Assembly: GCA_038502055.1 (NCBI GenBank)
Contig: JAXRKN010000043.1
Span: 3,534,001 to 3,598,000, forward strand
Direction of reading: 5' to 3'
Length of the DNA: 64,000 bases
From: Tanytarsus gracilentus
Lineage: Eukaryota; Arthropoda; Insecta; Diptera; Chironomidae
Position numbers and translations under genes: made by a program. The notes beneath the pieces are model-generated. The model ran no database searches and was not told the DNA's origin. It was given only the letters and a program-made list of their open reading frames with translations. Positions 1 through 13,500 of this stretch are shown piece by piece; the stretch's first letter is position 1, and every line of letters starts with the position of its first letter.

Positions 1-517
1 GATGATTTTATTTCTTCTCTACAAACTCATTGATGCACAACAACAAAAACAACATGCGATCGTGAGGTAAAAGAGAGAGAAACGGTGGATTGAAAAATGT
101 TGAAAAAGCACACAAAATGGAGACGCTTGATTGGTGTGTCTGCAGCTTATAATGTACTAATCTCTTTTGCATTATTTCAATCGATTGCTCCGAAAATAAA
201 GATTTTTTCAAATGAGATTAAAACAAGAAACACGCTTCAATAGCAACACATAAATCGTAATCAACTTTAATGAGCTAATTTTTTATTCACTATTTTGGAC
301 TTTATGTAAAGATGTTTTTTATAAAACCGGGAAATTTTTACTAGGACATGATTTTAAATTGAAATTTGAATTTATGAAGAATTGAAAATTTTTTTGAACC
401 CATAAACTGGGCAAATACCGATCGAATGGACAGCATTTATGCACGTTATAAACGAAAATAGTAAAATGTACTTGCATATATCGATTTGAATATATTTTTA
501 TAATTTATTATAATTAC

Positions 518-828
518 CATAATGTTTTTGCGCTTAACTTCATAGCTCATCCAATTGTCTGTGGAGAAGGCGATTGCCAATAAAGCAACGGATACGATTG
601 ATATTACCTGTAATTAATAAGGAATTGCAGTTTTTAGAAATTTGATTGGAATTTTTCATTACATTCGTCTTTCAGTAATTTGAAAATTTTTACGGATTCA
701 ATATTAAATTTTATAAGAGCGACCCGATTAAAATTTAACTGCCATTCTTAATATAGATAGAGAAAAAACTTTTAGTTCCATTTGAGACTTACAGTTGCAA
801 GCGATAATGTTACTGCTGAGCACGGCAT
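518..828 (-). CDS. 5' exons of a putative claudin-like four-pass membrane protein (partial)
   Basis: I infer two coding exons, both too short to stand out as ORFs. Exon 1 (828-793) encodes MPCSAVTLSLAT and ends at a gtaagt donor. Exon 2 (607-518) follows an attacag acceptor in phase 0 and encodes VISIVSVALLAIAFSTDNW plus MSYEVKRKNIM, then a gtaatt donor. The joined peptide is a short N-tail, one hydrophobic segment (about residues 10-26) and an extracellular start with the TDNW..YEV pattern. That pattern resembles the first membrane pass of PMP22/claudin/stargazin-type insect proteins. No further exon is convincing down to base 1, so the rest of the gene lies left of the window. Family assignment is inference from one transmembrane segment. 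The exon structure is better supported than the name. Confidence 0.5.
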
Positions 829-1782
829 TTTTATATCTTTTTATTTAATTTTTTTTATGATGATCTCCACTAAACTTTTTCTTCACACACACAAAAACCT
901 TTGCGTTGGCCGTTCTAAAATTATTTCTCTTATGATATTTTCATCAAACAATTCTTTAACTCACAAAAATTTCTTTTTCTCTCTTTCACTTTAATTTATT
1001 ATTTTTTTCTTCTTATTTTTTTCGATTACCAATGGCTTTGTATTTCGCAGTCGTGATTATATGAAAATTAGCACATCTTCGCAAGCATAAGAAAAAAATC
1101 CAATAACTTTTTTTTCGTGTGCGCGATTTATGATTGAAAGGTTTTGATGATGACGAGTTAACGTGAAGAAAAAATCTGTTCAATAATTAAAAATTTCACT
1201 GCCAGTGAGGCACTTTTACACCACTTGAAAATGTTGATCGCACACCTCGACCGGACGACGAATAAAAAGAGAATGAAAGAAATCTTTTTTTCTCAACACA
1301 GTTTTACAGTTTTCAATGTCTCTCTCTTGCTCTTTTCTTATTGTAGGTGAGCGTCGTTGATGTGTCTGCGAAGGTTTTTGGTCTACCGAAATTACTCTTG
1401 TAATTTTCAAATGGAATTTAATTTTAAATTTTAATGTCATTTTTGAAATATATTTCTCAAATTGAATTTTGTTTAATTTTTGAATTGTATTTAAATCATT
1501 TTTACTTAAAATATATTTAAGTTCTACCTTTTGATGTTTTAATTTTTAATGTTCAACAGTTTAATGCTGAACGATCGAGAGAGAGAGGCGTAAAAGAATT
1601 ACAGTTTTTTGCTGAGAAATCTCAAAGAGAAATATTTTAGTTTAAACTGGTATTGGAGAAGATCTGACAAAGTTGTATGAGTGTTAAATGCAGGGTTTTA
1701 TAAACAAAAATTATAAGTCTCTAACTAGAATTTTTCAATACATATTTTATTTATTTCATTGATAAAAACTTTCAAATAGTTT
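829..1782. other. Intergenic region, no gene seen
   Basis: AT-rich DNA between the 5' end of the membrane-protein gene and the 3' end of the zinc-finger/WD gene. The reading frames present carry no domain-like sequence and no splice support. It should contain the promoter of the left gene; I recognise no specific site. Confidence 0.5.
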
Positions 1783-4700
1783 TTAATTTTTCATTTTCCG
1801 AATGCGAACGAAACCAGTTTCGTAGCCCAATGCATAGAAGCGATGACTTTTTTCGTTAGGATTGAAGCGAATGTGATTGACTTGAAGCTGATTTGTGAGC
1901 TCGGCGGGAGCCACTCGGAAACTTTTTGGCTTTTTGTCGGCGTTTGCCTTTGAAAAGGAAGTTTGAGATTAAAATACTTTAAAAATTTGTAATTAAATTA
2001 CCTTTAAATCGTTAAAAATTATGCCAATCTCGTCGGGTACTCCTTTCTGTTGTGGAATTCTCTTGAAGTCGGTGAAAGAGATGATAGTATTTTCGAATGC
2101 TCGCCACCTGTCTTTGGGATCGGTGCTGACTAGCTGATGAGGAGTTGCTGAAAGAACATCTCCAGAATCTGTACTGAAAAGCACTGTATTTGTCCAGTGA
2201 TTAATGTCCATGTTGATTATAGTTTGTCCAACGTTCATGAGAGTCGTGTTTTTTCTTCCGAAATCAAAAGGTTGTTTATTATTAAGACATCCGAGAGCGT
2301 ATGCGTTATCATTTCCATATAAAAATCCAGACCAGTGAGACCAAAGTTGGGCGCAAAGAGAACGTGATGGCAATTGAGAAACTGTAAGCTCTTCATATCG
2401 ACAACCTTCAATCGAATAAAGCCTAATTTCGCGACCAAGAGTTGCAGTGAGGAGGAAAAACTTTCCATGCTCTCCTGCTTTAATATCGACTGCTGTAACT
2501 GCCTCACGATGTGCTTGAATCACAATATCTGGAAATCTCAGAGCGTCTCCATCGTCCGTTTCACTCAAATTCCAAATAGCCACATATCCATTTACATATC
2601 CCGCTGCCAAAATATTGACTAAATCCTTTTGAAAGTGCCAACAGACTCGTGTCGTTTGAAGCAAAAAATTATCCTGATAAAGCATGACTTCATTAGCTAG
2701 GCGACAAATTATGTTTGGTTCGAGCTTTACAACTGCCGACGGTTTATTATCATTATTGCCATTCAGGTACGGAAGTGAGAAAATGAGTACATCTTGTTGA
2801 GCAGTTGTGACAGCTAAAACACCAATTCTTTTCCCAGTTAAGTGTCCATAAGGATGAAATTTCACGCACCAAATCGGTCCATCGCTAATTTCAAACGTGT
2901 AAAGTAACTTTGAGGTGATGTTTTTGAAGTTTTGAAATCTATATAAAGATGAAAATTAAAGATATGTCCGTTAAAGCGTCTTAAAAATTAAAACCCACTT
3001 TTCGTTGACTAGAGATTTAAACTCGTAAATTTGCACGCATGATTTGATTGTTTGCTTTAAGCCCAACTTTAATGCATCGTTATTTACATTGCAAGCCACA
3101 GCCAAAAAGTTGACATCTCCCTTATCATAAATGGGTGCCCAATCGGTTGAAGAAACTGATCCTCCACAGTAAATGAGAACATGTTGACAGTCGCTTGAAT
3201 CACGAGTACCCACATTGAGCTGCTTCCATTCTGATTTAACATTTGACGCCTGGAAATCTTTGAGATAGCGATCGACTTGATTGGAGAGAAAATGAATCGA
3301 TTTTCGTCGGAAGTCAATCTGATTTACAAATGAGATAAGATCGTGTGAAATAATTTGATATTTTGTAGTGAAATCCGGGAAAATTTCTTCACCAAGATTG
3401 TTTCGGATGCTAAAAAAGAAAATATATTTTTTCGTTACTGTTTGTTTTTTTGCAATTTTAAAAATTATCAAGTGATTTCATAAAAACTTACGCTTGCTGA
3501 CTCAGTTCAATGATTTTAGTTGTCAACTTTTTCTGTCGAATTTCCTCAGCATATTCCTGTAGCACGATTCTTGCAAATTTGATCTCGTTGGTTTCGTATA
3601 ACATTTTTCTTCCTGAATTAGCAAACGAGACAACATTAGAATTATCATCGTCTTCACTATTATCCGTATTTCGCTCATCATTCTCATCGACTCCCGAGGA
3701 TCCATCATCAGTTTCACTTGATTCATCGCCTTTTTCACCATATTCATCCGAGCTTGAACTCCCAAAATCGTCAATTCCCTTTTGAACATTGTGCTCGCTT
3801 TCTACATGCTCTAATGTTAATTCTTTGTTGGAAAAGTTTTGACCACATAAATTGCACTGAAACTCTCCATTTTCATTTAATGCTTTCACATGTTCGTCTC
3901 GATCATCGCTAAGCTTATTAAGAATTGTCTTAAACTTCTTTTCGGCTCTAAAATGAAAATAAAATGGACAGGTCTATTTAGAACAGTTTAATTTTTTCCA
4001 TCATACCTTTGAACTGCCTTCCGTTTAGCGCGACCACTTGTATTATAAACGACGCTCTCTTCACTCTCGCTAGCAGATGAATTAATGATATCTTTATCAG
4101 CTACAACTTGTAGTCCTTTACACGTTTTCTTATGCATTGACATACTAAATGGCAAGACACGAGTGTTACAAAACTCACAGAGAAGCTTTCTGGATTCCAG
4201 GGTCTCCGCTTCCTCACCACAAACGAAAATGTGACACATTTGGCCTAGAGGTGATTTCTTAACGGATTCACAGTTGGGACATGTGAGAATGTCAATTTTG
4301 TAGATTTTACAGTACTGAATTATTCGACGAAGTGATTCGTTCCAATCGGAAATATTTAGTGGAGTTTCGAAATCTTCAATGTATGTAAACACTCCATGCG
4401 ATTCGAGGTGCTGTTTCCATTTATGTTTGGTAACTAAAAATTTGCACGTTCCACAGCGAAAATGCTTTAGCTTCTTCAGCTTATTATGCAAACTTTTCTT
4501 TTCTTGGCTGTCGAATTTCATTCCTGTCCAAACAGCCTTTCCACTCTTGTTGCTTCGCGGTGGATTTGATATTCGGATTGATTCAATAATTGACTCATAG
4601 GGCACTTTTGCTTCGTCGGCACGTTCTAAGGGCTCTTGTTCAAACACCTTCTTAGGAACGGTTTTGTACTCCCTTAGAGCTTTTTTCTTGGGTTCTCTCT

Positions 4701-7053
4701 TAGGTGTCTCTTTTTTCTTAACTTTATTAGGTACTTTCGGTTTCTTGTTTTTAGTATCAATAAAAGTCTCCTTACCCGCAATTAGCGAGTTCATAAGTTC
4801 CTTGAGGCTGATATTTGGCTGTGCTTCTTCAATATTCACCGATTCCTCGACATTTGCTGGATCATTCACTGATTGCTCGACGTTTGCTGGATCATTCACT
4901 GATTGCTCGACGTTTGCTGGATCATTCAAAACTGAATCAGAATTCTCGGGAGTCTCGTTAGAGCTTGAGTCATATTCTACTGATTCCTGAATAATATTAT
5001 TATCATCCTGATTACCTTTAAACGCAGACGTTCTCAAATAAGGCCGTTTTACTCTCTGACGGGGCTGGCGAAATGTAGGGTCGGTAGACTTTTGCTTTTC
5101 TATAGCCTCACTCACTTTCTCTATTACCGACGCTTCAACGATTCCTTCTCTTTTGCGCGTATCTAGAGGAGAGGACGGAGTGTTAAGGTAATCATGATAA
5201 ATTATGACAGCAGATTCGAGCGAATTGAGATCATTTGATGATTTCAATTCAGGTTTACAGATTAAATTTTCAGACACCACTTCATGTTCTTCTGATACAA
5301 GCTTACTGTAACGACGTGGAGGAAGTTCTTTTTCTTGAATTTCCAATGGAGAAGAAGATGGTGGTGGTGGTGTCAACGAACGTGCCTTTTCAACAAAAAC
5401 TTCATTACGACGCCTTAAGACACGTTTGACTTCATTAGCTTGTAATTTTTCTTCGACGACTATTTCAACTGATTCTAATTCAGCCTTCAAACGTGAACGT
5501 CCACGTCTGGTTCTTGAATTTGCATTTACCGTTTTAGTTTCAGCTTGAGATGAGGATGATGGGTGCTCTAGATAAACAGCGGGATGAAAGCCGGGTTCTG
5601 GTTTCATTTTCTTCACAGTTGACGTTGCGATAGGAAAAATTTCATTTTTTCGCTTACGAGACGATCGAGAAAAAGAATCCTTTGTAGTTTCTACTTTTTC
5701 GCAAATGATTTCCACATTTTCACTGGTACTTGGCGCTTCCTCAGTAACATCTTTAACATCCGGCAAAGTTATCTCTGTATGATCCTCTTTAACAATAACA
5801 GGCGCTTGAATATCTTCAATTTTTGTCTCAGGAATTTCGGTATCGTCAAAATGAGTGTGATCGTCTGCGTCAGAAAAGTGTTCAGCTGTATCTTCGATGT
5901 CATTTGAAATGTTCATGGTTTCAACAACACTTTGAGCATTTAGCTTCTTGAGCAAGTGATTGATGATCAACTTGAGCTCAACATTTTCAGTTTGGATCCT
6001 GTTTCCAGTAACAATAGACGGTATTTTTTTCAAGCTTTGATCGATCTCTCGTATGCGAGTCTCCCCAATCAAGTCGTCAATATCCATCAGCCATTGGGCT
6101 TGGTCGGCATCCATATCACTGGCGCCACTTTGATCTTCGGAACTATCCTCCATGTCAGTATCTTCAGTATCAATTGAGGACATGTCTCCCGGTGTGGGCG
6201 GAACAGTTGTTGTGTCGAGATCTTTTGCAAATTCTCTCATCATACTCGAATCAACCATGGAATCTGTTATTGTTTGAGATTCGAACGCACTGTTATTGTG
6301 TTCAGTTAACCGCGACTCTTCCAATAGTGTGTTTAATGCATAATCATCCATGCTCAGTAACTGCCGCCAGAATTCTAGTTTATCGACAAACGTTTCACAC
6401 TTATCATTATCATCAAATCCTTTGAATATTTCTATTTCAACTGGACTGAGTTGCTGCGGCTGCTGTATTGCCTCATTGATCTTCGCGACCGTTTGTACTG
6501 AGATCACAGGTGTTGAAGTTGATTGATGAATTTGCACATTTCCGTATCGCTTTCGTTGCACGTTTGGCACTGGCTTGGGAGCTTTAATTGTTCTGATCAT
6601 CTTTAGTGGAAGAACTTTATTGAAATCATTCTCCGGCAGTTTTGCCGATAGAATTTTCATTTGAACCTTTTCCGAAAGTGCAGCTTCTTCTTTATTATTT
6701 TCTGGTATGCTGATGGTATTGGCTTGAGCGATTGCATCATGATGCAGCATTATTGATGCAATATCCATTTGAACTTTTTCAACTTTCTGGATGATGACTT
6801 TATTCTCTGATTTAGTTTCATTCCTTATCGGCGAGCTTTTCTGTCCATTGTGAATGTTGTTGTTGAGTGATAACTCAGCAGTTACTTCTAAAAGAGAAAT
6901 AATTAAGCACTTTCAATGTTGTTTTTTTTGCAAAAAGCATTTTTTTTGTTTACTATTTTGCTGCTTCAACTTATTCCGAAGTTTTTCCAATAAATTTCCT
7001 TTTATTGGTACTATGGTCTTGATGGTTTTGTCTTCCTCTTTTTTAACTTCCAT
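1783..7053 (-). CDS. Zinc-finger and WD-repeat protein, probable TFIIIC subunit (GTF3C2/TFIIIC110-like)
   Basis: Six exons: 7053-6954, 6887-4007, 3947-3492, 3409-2999, 2938-2002, 1947-1783. All have GT-AG borders and the phases close to a 1,649-aa protein. The N-terminal two thirds is charged and disordered. A zinc-finger region follows: FRCGTCKFL...HLESH near residue 842, further paired cysteines to about 950, and CNLCGQNF...HVESEH near 1023. Next come a very acidic Ser/Asp stretch (1040-1075) and a WD-type propeller (about 1146-1649) with DWAP...NFLAVAC, GPIWCVKFHPYG and RIGVLAV..A blocks. That propeller pattern and order is what I know from GTF3C2, the 110-kDa subunit that helps TFIIIC bind B boxes and recruit TFIIIB for Pol III transcription. 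The protein is much longer than human GTF3C2 (about 900 aa). The start is the first ATG of exon 1, which begins MEVKKEEDK. The subunit identity is moderately sure; the gene model is strong. Confidence 0.7.
4839..4928 (-). repeat. 30-bp coding tandem repeat (three copies)
   Basis: Three head-to-tail 30-bp units inside exon 2 of the zinc-finger/WD gene encode the decapeptide NDPANVEQSV three times. The last two copies are nearly identical at DNA level and the first has a few changes. This looks like recent slippage or unequal exchange in a disordered linker. Because the unit is a multiple of three, the frame is kept. Confidence 0.9.
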
Positions 7054-7518
7054 TTTTTTTATCTAATTACTCATATTTTATGGTTTAAAAAGCTAAATTT
7101 AATAAAAATAACGAAGAGCAATTCTAAAAATTTATTTGCTTCTTCTTATTACTTTTTGCGCGTTAGAATTTGAAAAATTACGTTACATACTAATTTAAGC
7201 TGTGAGTCCCCTTAAAATATTTTTAAATCATGAGGGAAAACGGTTATAAATTTAAATTTTATTTTGAACGAATTTAATAGTTTAATTCATACAAATCTAA
7301 TAAATTTTATTAATATTTTCTTTGTTCTACAATCAGTTTTTGCTTACAATTTTTCATCCTTACAAAATAACGCTTCATTTATTAACATTCATGTTGAATT
7401 ATTTCATTAATATATGTAATTAAAATATATCTATTTAATATTACAGCTAAAATATTAATTAAATTAATCTTCTTTATCAACTATGAAATTCCTTTTAATA
7501 TTTTTTTCATTTAGATGT
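7054..7518. other. Spacer between the KMT2-type gene 3' end and the TFIIIC-like gene 5' end
   Basis: Very AT-rich sequence between two genes on the minus strand. It must hold the 3' UTR and poly(A) site of the upstream methyltransferase gene. On the minus strand AATAAA-type hexamers occur, for example opposite the TTTATT near 7376. It must also hold the promoter of the zinc-finger/WD gene. No coding sequence is seen. Confidence 0.5.
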
Positions 7519-10500
7519 TTAGTTCATGTATTTTTTACAAAAGGCTGCACCACAATGACATGATATTTTTCTCGATTCGTCCTCAATATCAAATTTGTAG
7601 TCGTATGAAAGCTAAAATGAGTTTTTAATTTTAATAATCTTCAATTAGCATGAAATTTTCCTGCGTGGGACATGACCAAATGTTACCGTTAAAATTCAAA
7701 AAATCCTCATACAAATAAAATTTAAATCTCGGCTTCAACGTATTTTCAATAGACAATTGTATACAAAAAGTATACTTTTATTTAAATTTACGGCTTCAAC
7801 GGTTTTCATGTCCCACGCAGGGAAATTTTAAGCATAATTTTACCTCTTCGCCTCTATTGATTCGTCGCTTTGCAAAAATAATGATTCGATACTCTCGATC
7901 GACTTCTACAATTTCGGTAACACAGTTAGGATTGCAACTATGGTTGATATATCGAGCTAAGCCTCCACTCAGAGTAGCATCAATAACTCGATCTTCGTCC
8001 AGACGGAACATATAAATTCCTCGATTCTGAAGGATAAAAAAAATATTAAAATTTTACTATTTTTGTAAAAACATGTTAATTCTTACCCTCGCTTCATACT
8101 GTTTTTCTCTAAGCTCAGACAATTCTCCTCTAATCACTTCGCCAATATATTCAATCACCATCGTGTGCTTTTCTAGATCGCGCGCCGCACACAAACCCAA
8201 GCCCTGAATCTTTGACCTCGCCAAAAATACATTATTGCGCCACTCGAGTTTCATTTTCTTATATTGTGAGCTCTTAGAATGAACAAACTGCTTGCTATAG
8301 GGGCATGCCACTTCTCCAGCAGAAGATGATGGCGCAAAAGCAGGTCTTTGACTCGATGAACCTGTTCGTTGGGTGTGAGGTTTATTTCTTGGCATGGCAT
8401 GTTTTACTCTGGGCTCGGTTCTCGCAGCTCCAGATGGATTGATCGCTAAAGGAAGCTCGAGGAGAGGATTTCTTCCATATTTAAAACGATAGTCATGAAG
8501 CGTTTCGACACCAGGTAAGCTCTCGAGAATTCTTACAATTGCCGGCTCAGTCAGGCCAAACAAATCTTCTCCGCTGATGTATTTGGGGAAAATTTGAACG
8601 AGCTGATGTTCTCTTCTGAGCTTTGCGATTGGTTCCAAAATTCTCTGCCAAACTTTCTTCGGTGTCTCATCTCTAAGTTCCATGTCTTCCTCATTTAATT
8701 CTTTAACATGAATTCTAAATTCTGGCCTTCCAGCAACATCAGCGATCGAACAGATGTAGCGACATCGCTTATTGGGCTGCCTCATTGACCAAAAGAATCT
8801 TATGACTTTAAATCCAATCGGATAAATGCAGTTTGGTGTGTGGAAAGTTTGAAGTTGATGAGGTAAAAGCTGACCAACATTTAAAAGAATGACACTGCCC
8901 ACTCTCAAGAGATTTGATAAATCTGAATGGTGCATGATTGACGCGACCTGTCTATTTTCATCTCTCTCAATATAAACTCGTCTCTGTACACTAAGCGTTG
9001 TTAGTTCATTATCTTTTTCGGATTTCGGAGCATGGATGTTGCACATGGTGGTTTTGTTTTTATAGAAAACACAACTTTCCTTCATTGCACAGTTAAGATG
9101 GTAGACTGTGCCGCATCGAGCCTTGAAACATTTAACTGTTGCTCCAAGATGATTGCAGAGAGTGCACTGAGAGTTAAGACTCGACTGCACGGCACTTTCA
9201 AAGTTCATTAAAGCTCCATTGACTGTTTCATAAACGCCTTCCGACCACAAAGCGCAATTTAAATGAACCCATTTATCAACGTCATAATTTAAAAGTTGCG
9301 AAGGACCGTCAGCAACACTATCGCCACTTTGGTGACAGAGAATGCATTTTCGTGAATCTTCTAGAATTTTAGGAGCTGAATTTACCGTGATGTTCATGCG
9401 AAATAGCATTTCAGTAATTTCCCTTTCCGCCAATTTTTTCTGCTTGTGAACTTGAGGGAAACAATTGGCACTAAAGGTTTTGATTCTCATCATTTTTTGT
9501 CGCTTCTCAGCTTGCAAAATGTCCTCTTTAGATATTTCAGTTATATCCTCGAGTTCATCATGCTTTCTCTTCAGATCTCTGCTCTGTTCATTGTTATCTT
9601 TTGTTGGTGTCTCACTTTGACCTTCCAGCTTAGCAATGTTCTCTGACATATTTTCAAGAGCTTTTTCATCAGACGTTGAATTTAGATTCTTATCGTCCAT
9701 CATGTTAATTGGACGCCATTGGAATTGCTTATAGCACGTTTGGCCACAGAAATAAAGTTCATCAGATTCAAGCTCAGTGTTAACAAGAAGTGGAAATTCA
9801 TTTGCTTTAGCTTTGATTGCATTATTGAGAATCACGACATCACAATGTCGACAGAACTTTGCCGTTCCATTTAAAATTGTTTGAATATCGACGGGTTGTC
9901 CCTCTTTTCCATCTTTACCCTTAATACGATAAAGTCCAAGCTTTTGACTGGGTGGTGTGGTTGTTCGTTCAACAATTTGATAAGCCGTCGGTGCTGGGAT
10001 ATTTAAAATATTTGCGAGAGATTTAAGGACACCCATAATATCTTCGGCTGCTGATGATGTCAAGGTGAGGGTTACTGTGACATTATTGTTGTTATTATCC
10101 TTGAGAGTTGCAGGAGGATCGAAGCTTGATTTAATGCCGAGCTGTTTGTTAATTTCATTCTCTTTGTCACTCAAATTAATGGAGTCATTGGTGAGATTAA
10201 TACCCGCCTTCAATCTGATCGGAATCGGTGCAATAATTGTTGGAATCGAAGGTGACATGCGGCCATCAATAAAGCTAACCATTTCATCTTCATCTTCGCC
10301 TTCTTCTTCCTCTCTAATTAATCTTAGCCCAGGGAATTTACGAATTTTAGGAGTCATCACGCATTCAGGACTCGATGAGTTTACAATGGCTTCAGGTGTA
10401 TCGAGATCGCGATCTTTGCCCAAAATGTCATACTTATTTCGGTTTTGATCTCTGTTGTGCATTTCGTCATCGAATTTGATTGGTGGAAATTCTTGATCAT

Positions 10501-13500
10501 AAAAGCCGCGTTGTGTTGAAGCAGCAACTTTTTCTGCTTTGGGCTCGAGTGATCCGAAAGGCTTAGTGTTGTAAAAATCAGAGGTTGATGAAAGTTCTCC
10601 CTTTCCGAAAGCTCCAAAAAGCTCGCCACTAGTTGTGTTGTATCTCTTAAGGGAATTGACTTTTTGAAGGTCTTGCGAACCAAATATTGCACAAACACCA
10701 AAGTTCTTGGGCAAAAGAGGTTCAAGTATTTGCATTTGAGGAAGTGATTTTATTTGAAGCATGAGATTGTCGATAAAGGAATCATAATCTTCTTCAGACT
10801 TTGGTAATTTCCTGGATTTTTTCCCCACGCCACCTTTCTCTTTCGACAATTGCATTTGACGACGATTCTTTTGATATTCTCGTCGTTTCTTCTTCTTCAA
10901 CTCATTGGCAATTTCTTGTGCAGTCTTTGCAGGACTCTCATCCATTCCGTGAGATGATGAGGGTGTTGTTTGCATATTCTCCATTTTAATCATGCTAACA
11001 TCTGATGAAATTGATTCCGACTGAGAGCTATCGTCCATTTCCTTTTTAATATCCAAGTGTGGCGATTCACTTGGAACAGGTGTTGTGGTTCCAGAGCCAA
11101 TAGATGATTGAGACACGCTTTTTATTAAAAATGGTTGAATTTGCTGTGTTGGTGATTGGCTCGGCGCTCGATTTATGACATTTGCTTCATTTGGTGAAAT
11201 TATTTCCTTTTTAATTGAAAAATTTGGCGGAGCCATGCCAGACTCTAATGCAGTCAGTGAAATTGTTGTCTTTGGCTAAAATCAAAAAATTATTATTATA
11301 AATTTAGTTTACGATTTTAATGATTTCACTTACGAAAGCTTGCGATTGTAGTTGCTGTGTCAAAATATTGGCCGGAATATCGTTTCGATTGAGAACAACA
11401 ACTGGTTTTTTATCACTCAGAGGTGAGCTAGAGATGGCCACATTTTGAGGAGTTATCGTGGTGGTCGGAGGAGTGGCTGCTTGTGCTGGCTGTGACACAA
11501 ATGAGGTTTCATGCAGAGATACTTTAGTTACGTTAGGTAATGATTTAACGATACTCTCAGCTGAATTACTCGTTGGTGTTTGGCTTATAATTGACGGAAC
11601 AAGTGATGTTTGTTGTGAGCTCTGAGTCGTGACAATTTTAGTAGGTGCCGGTGGAATAACGGGACGTGCTAGTTGAGCTTCTAGTGAGCTAAACACTCCC
11701 AGACTGGGTGCTCTCTGGGTATTGAATACAGGCTGCTGTCTATTAACCACAGGGTTAGATGATCCTGAGTTCTGTAGGAGCTGCTTTAGTAAAACATTCT
11801 GAGAGTCTTCATTTTTATGAGGTGGCTTATGAATGATCTGAGGAATTGGTGAGACCGTCATAGGCTCAGTCTTAATTACAGTTGTTATAGTTGTTGTGTT
11901 TGCAATAGACTGAGGCAATGTGCTGATAGCTTCTTTAATCACTGGTGAATCGATGGGCTCAGTTTTAATTTCATTTGACACTTCCAAACTTAAACGCTTG
12001 CTAATCATGGTTCCATCAGAAATTCCCTCTTTAGAAGTCGATACGACGTCGTCACTCGATTTAGATCTCTTAAATGAATTAGCATTAGCATTGAGTAGAT
12101 TAGTGATGGTTGGATTTGATTTGAGAATTGTCACTGATTTTGACATTCCTTCTACACTTATGGGTGGTTCCATTTTTGTCACATCCAATTTGTTTTGTTG
12201 GCTGCTCAGATAATCAATAAGTCTATTACTCTGCTTGTTAAAGGTTATCACTGAAGAGCCTTGTGATTGCACTTGACCGGGCTGAGAGACCACGACAATT
12301 GTATTTGCAGTCGAGGAAGGGAGGGTCTTGATTTGTTTCACATATACGACATTATTTGACTGTGAAGTTTGAATGTTAGACGATGATGATGATGGAATTG
12401 AAGATGTGACAGGAGATTGCGAAATTATTATTTTAGTATCACTCAGGCTCGTTGGTGTTGATGAGCTTCTCACTATTGTTTTAGGTATGTGAGATTGTGA
12501 TGTTACTACATGCGGTGGCTGAGGATCGAATTCAGGCTTGTTTTTCATGTCATCATTCGAATCAATCGATGACAATATTGAACGAATTTGTTGAGTTGCA
12601 TTGTGTGTGTTTGTATTGATTTCAATTGGCTGCGATAATGGTGAAAGCTGTTGTGACATATTTCCATTGCCCGAAGTTAAGCGTTGTTGTTGTTGTGTGG
12701 TCGCGATCGGACTCTGCGATGACTCACGCGATTTGATTATTACGTGTACGGGGATTAGAGATTTTGGTTTACTTTCAGACGCCTCTTTACTACTCTCTTC
12801 AATCGCCTCCAATGAGTCTAATTTTCGAGATGTTTTTTCTTTTGTGTCTTCGATACTCTCATGGACTTCATCGTCCTCTAGAATTTTTGTAGGAAGCGAG
12901 GTGTCTTGTGTGACAGTTAATTGCGGCATTTTTGATGGGAAAGTCAAAATTGGAGTTGCAGAGTGTGACGTGGAGAGTTTGCTAACAATCATACCTTGGC
13001 TTCCAATGTTTGTCTCAAAACTCGGCGATGATATGCTGGTAGCAGATGGAGAAGATGCAATACAAGTGACGGGCACATAAATAGATTGTTGACCTGGTTT
13101 TTGTTGGAGTCGCTGTTTGATATCAACTGCCTGAATTGGTCGCGTATTGCCTTTAATGTTAGAGTGCGAAATCAAAATTTTTTGGCCGGAAACGTTAATT
13201 AGCGTTGGACTTGAGTTCTTTTTTAAGCTTGAAATGTTTAGAGAACTGGTTGTAATGATTTTCTTAGCTCCGGATTGTGAATCTTGAGATCCTGATATTG
13301 TTGGCATATTTTTTAAAACAACGGGAACTGAAATCGTTGTGTTTCCAATATTTACTTTAGCCGTTGTTTGATTGCTTGTGTTGACTATTTTTCTCTGAGT
13401 GGCCGTGACTCCAGTTCCTATACTAGTTGCCGTAATATTTGCTCGATTCATAAGATTTGCGGGGAGTGTGAGCATGGAACTTCCAGCCGATGAAAAAACA

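Noticed and set aside
1216..1440. 74-residue minus-strand open frame left of the TFIIIC-like gene
   Set aside because: No conserved pattern and no exon continuation; likely chance in a spacer.
7796..8011. SET-domain fragment ending EEVKLCLKFPCVGHENR as the true C-terminus
   Set aside because: The tail reads into an intron. A donor at GAGGAG-like gaagag|gtaaaa and an exon at 7611-7519 restore YDYKFDIED and the post-SET cysteines.
12601..13080. Plus-strand open frames opposite the KMT2 exons (here and at several other places, e.g. 10065-10448, 14655-15047)
   Set aside because: Antisense shadows of long coding exons; composition simply mirrors Ser/Gln codons of the minus-strand protein.
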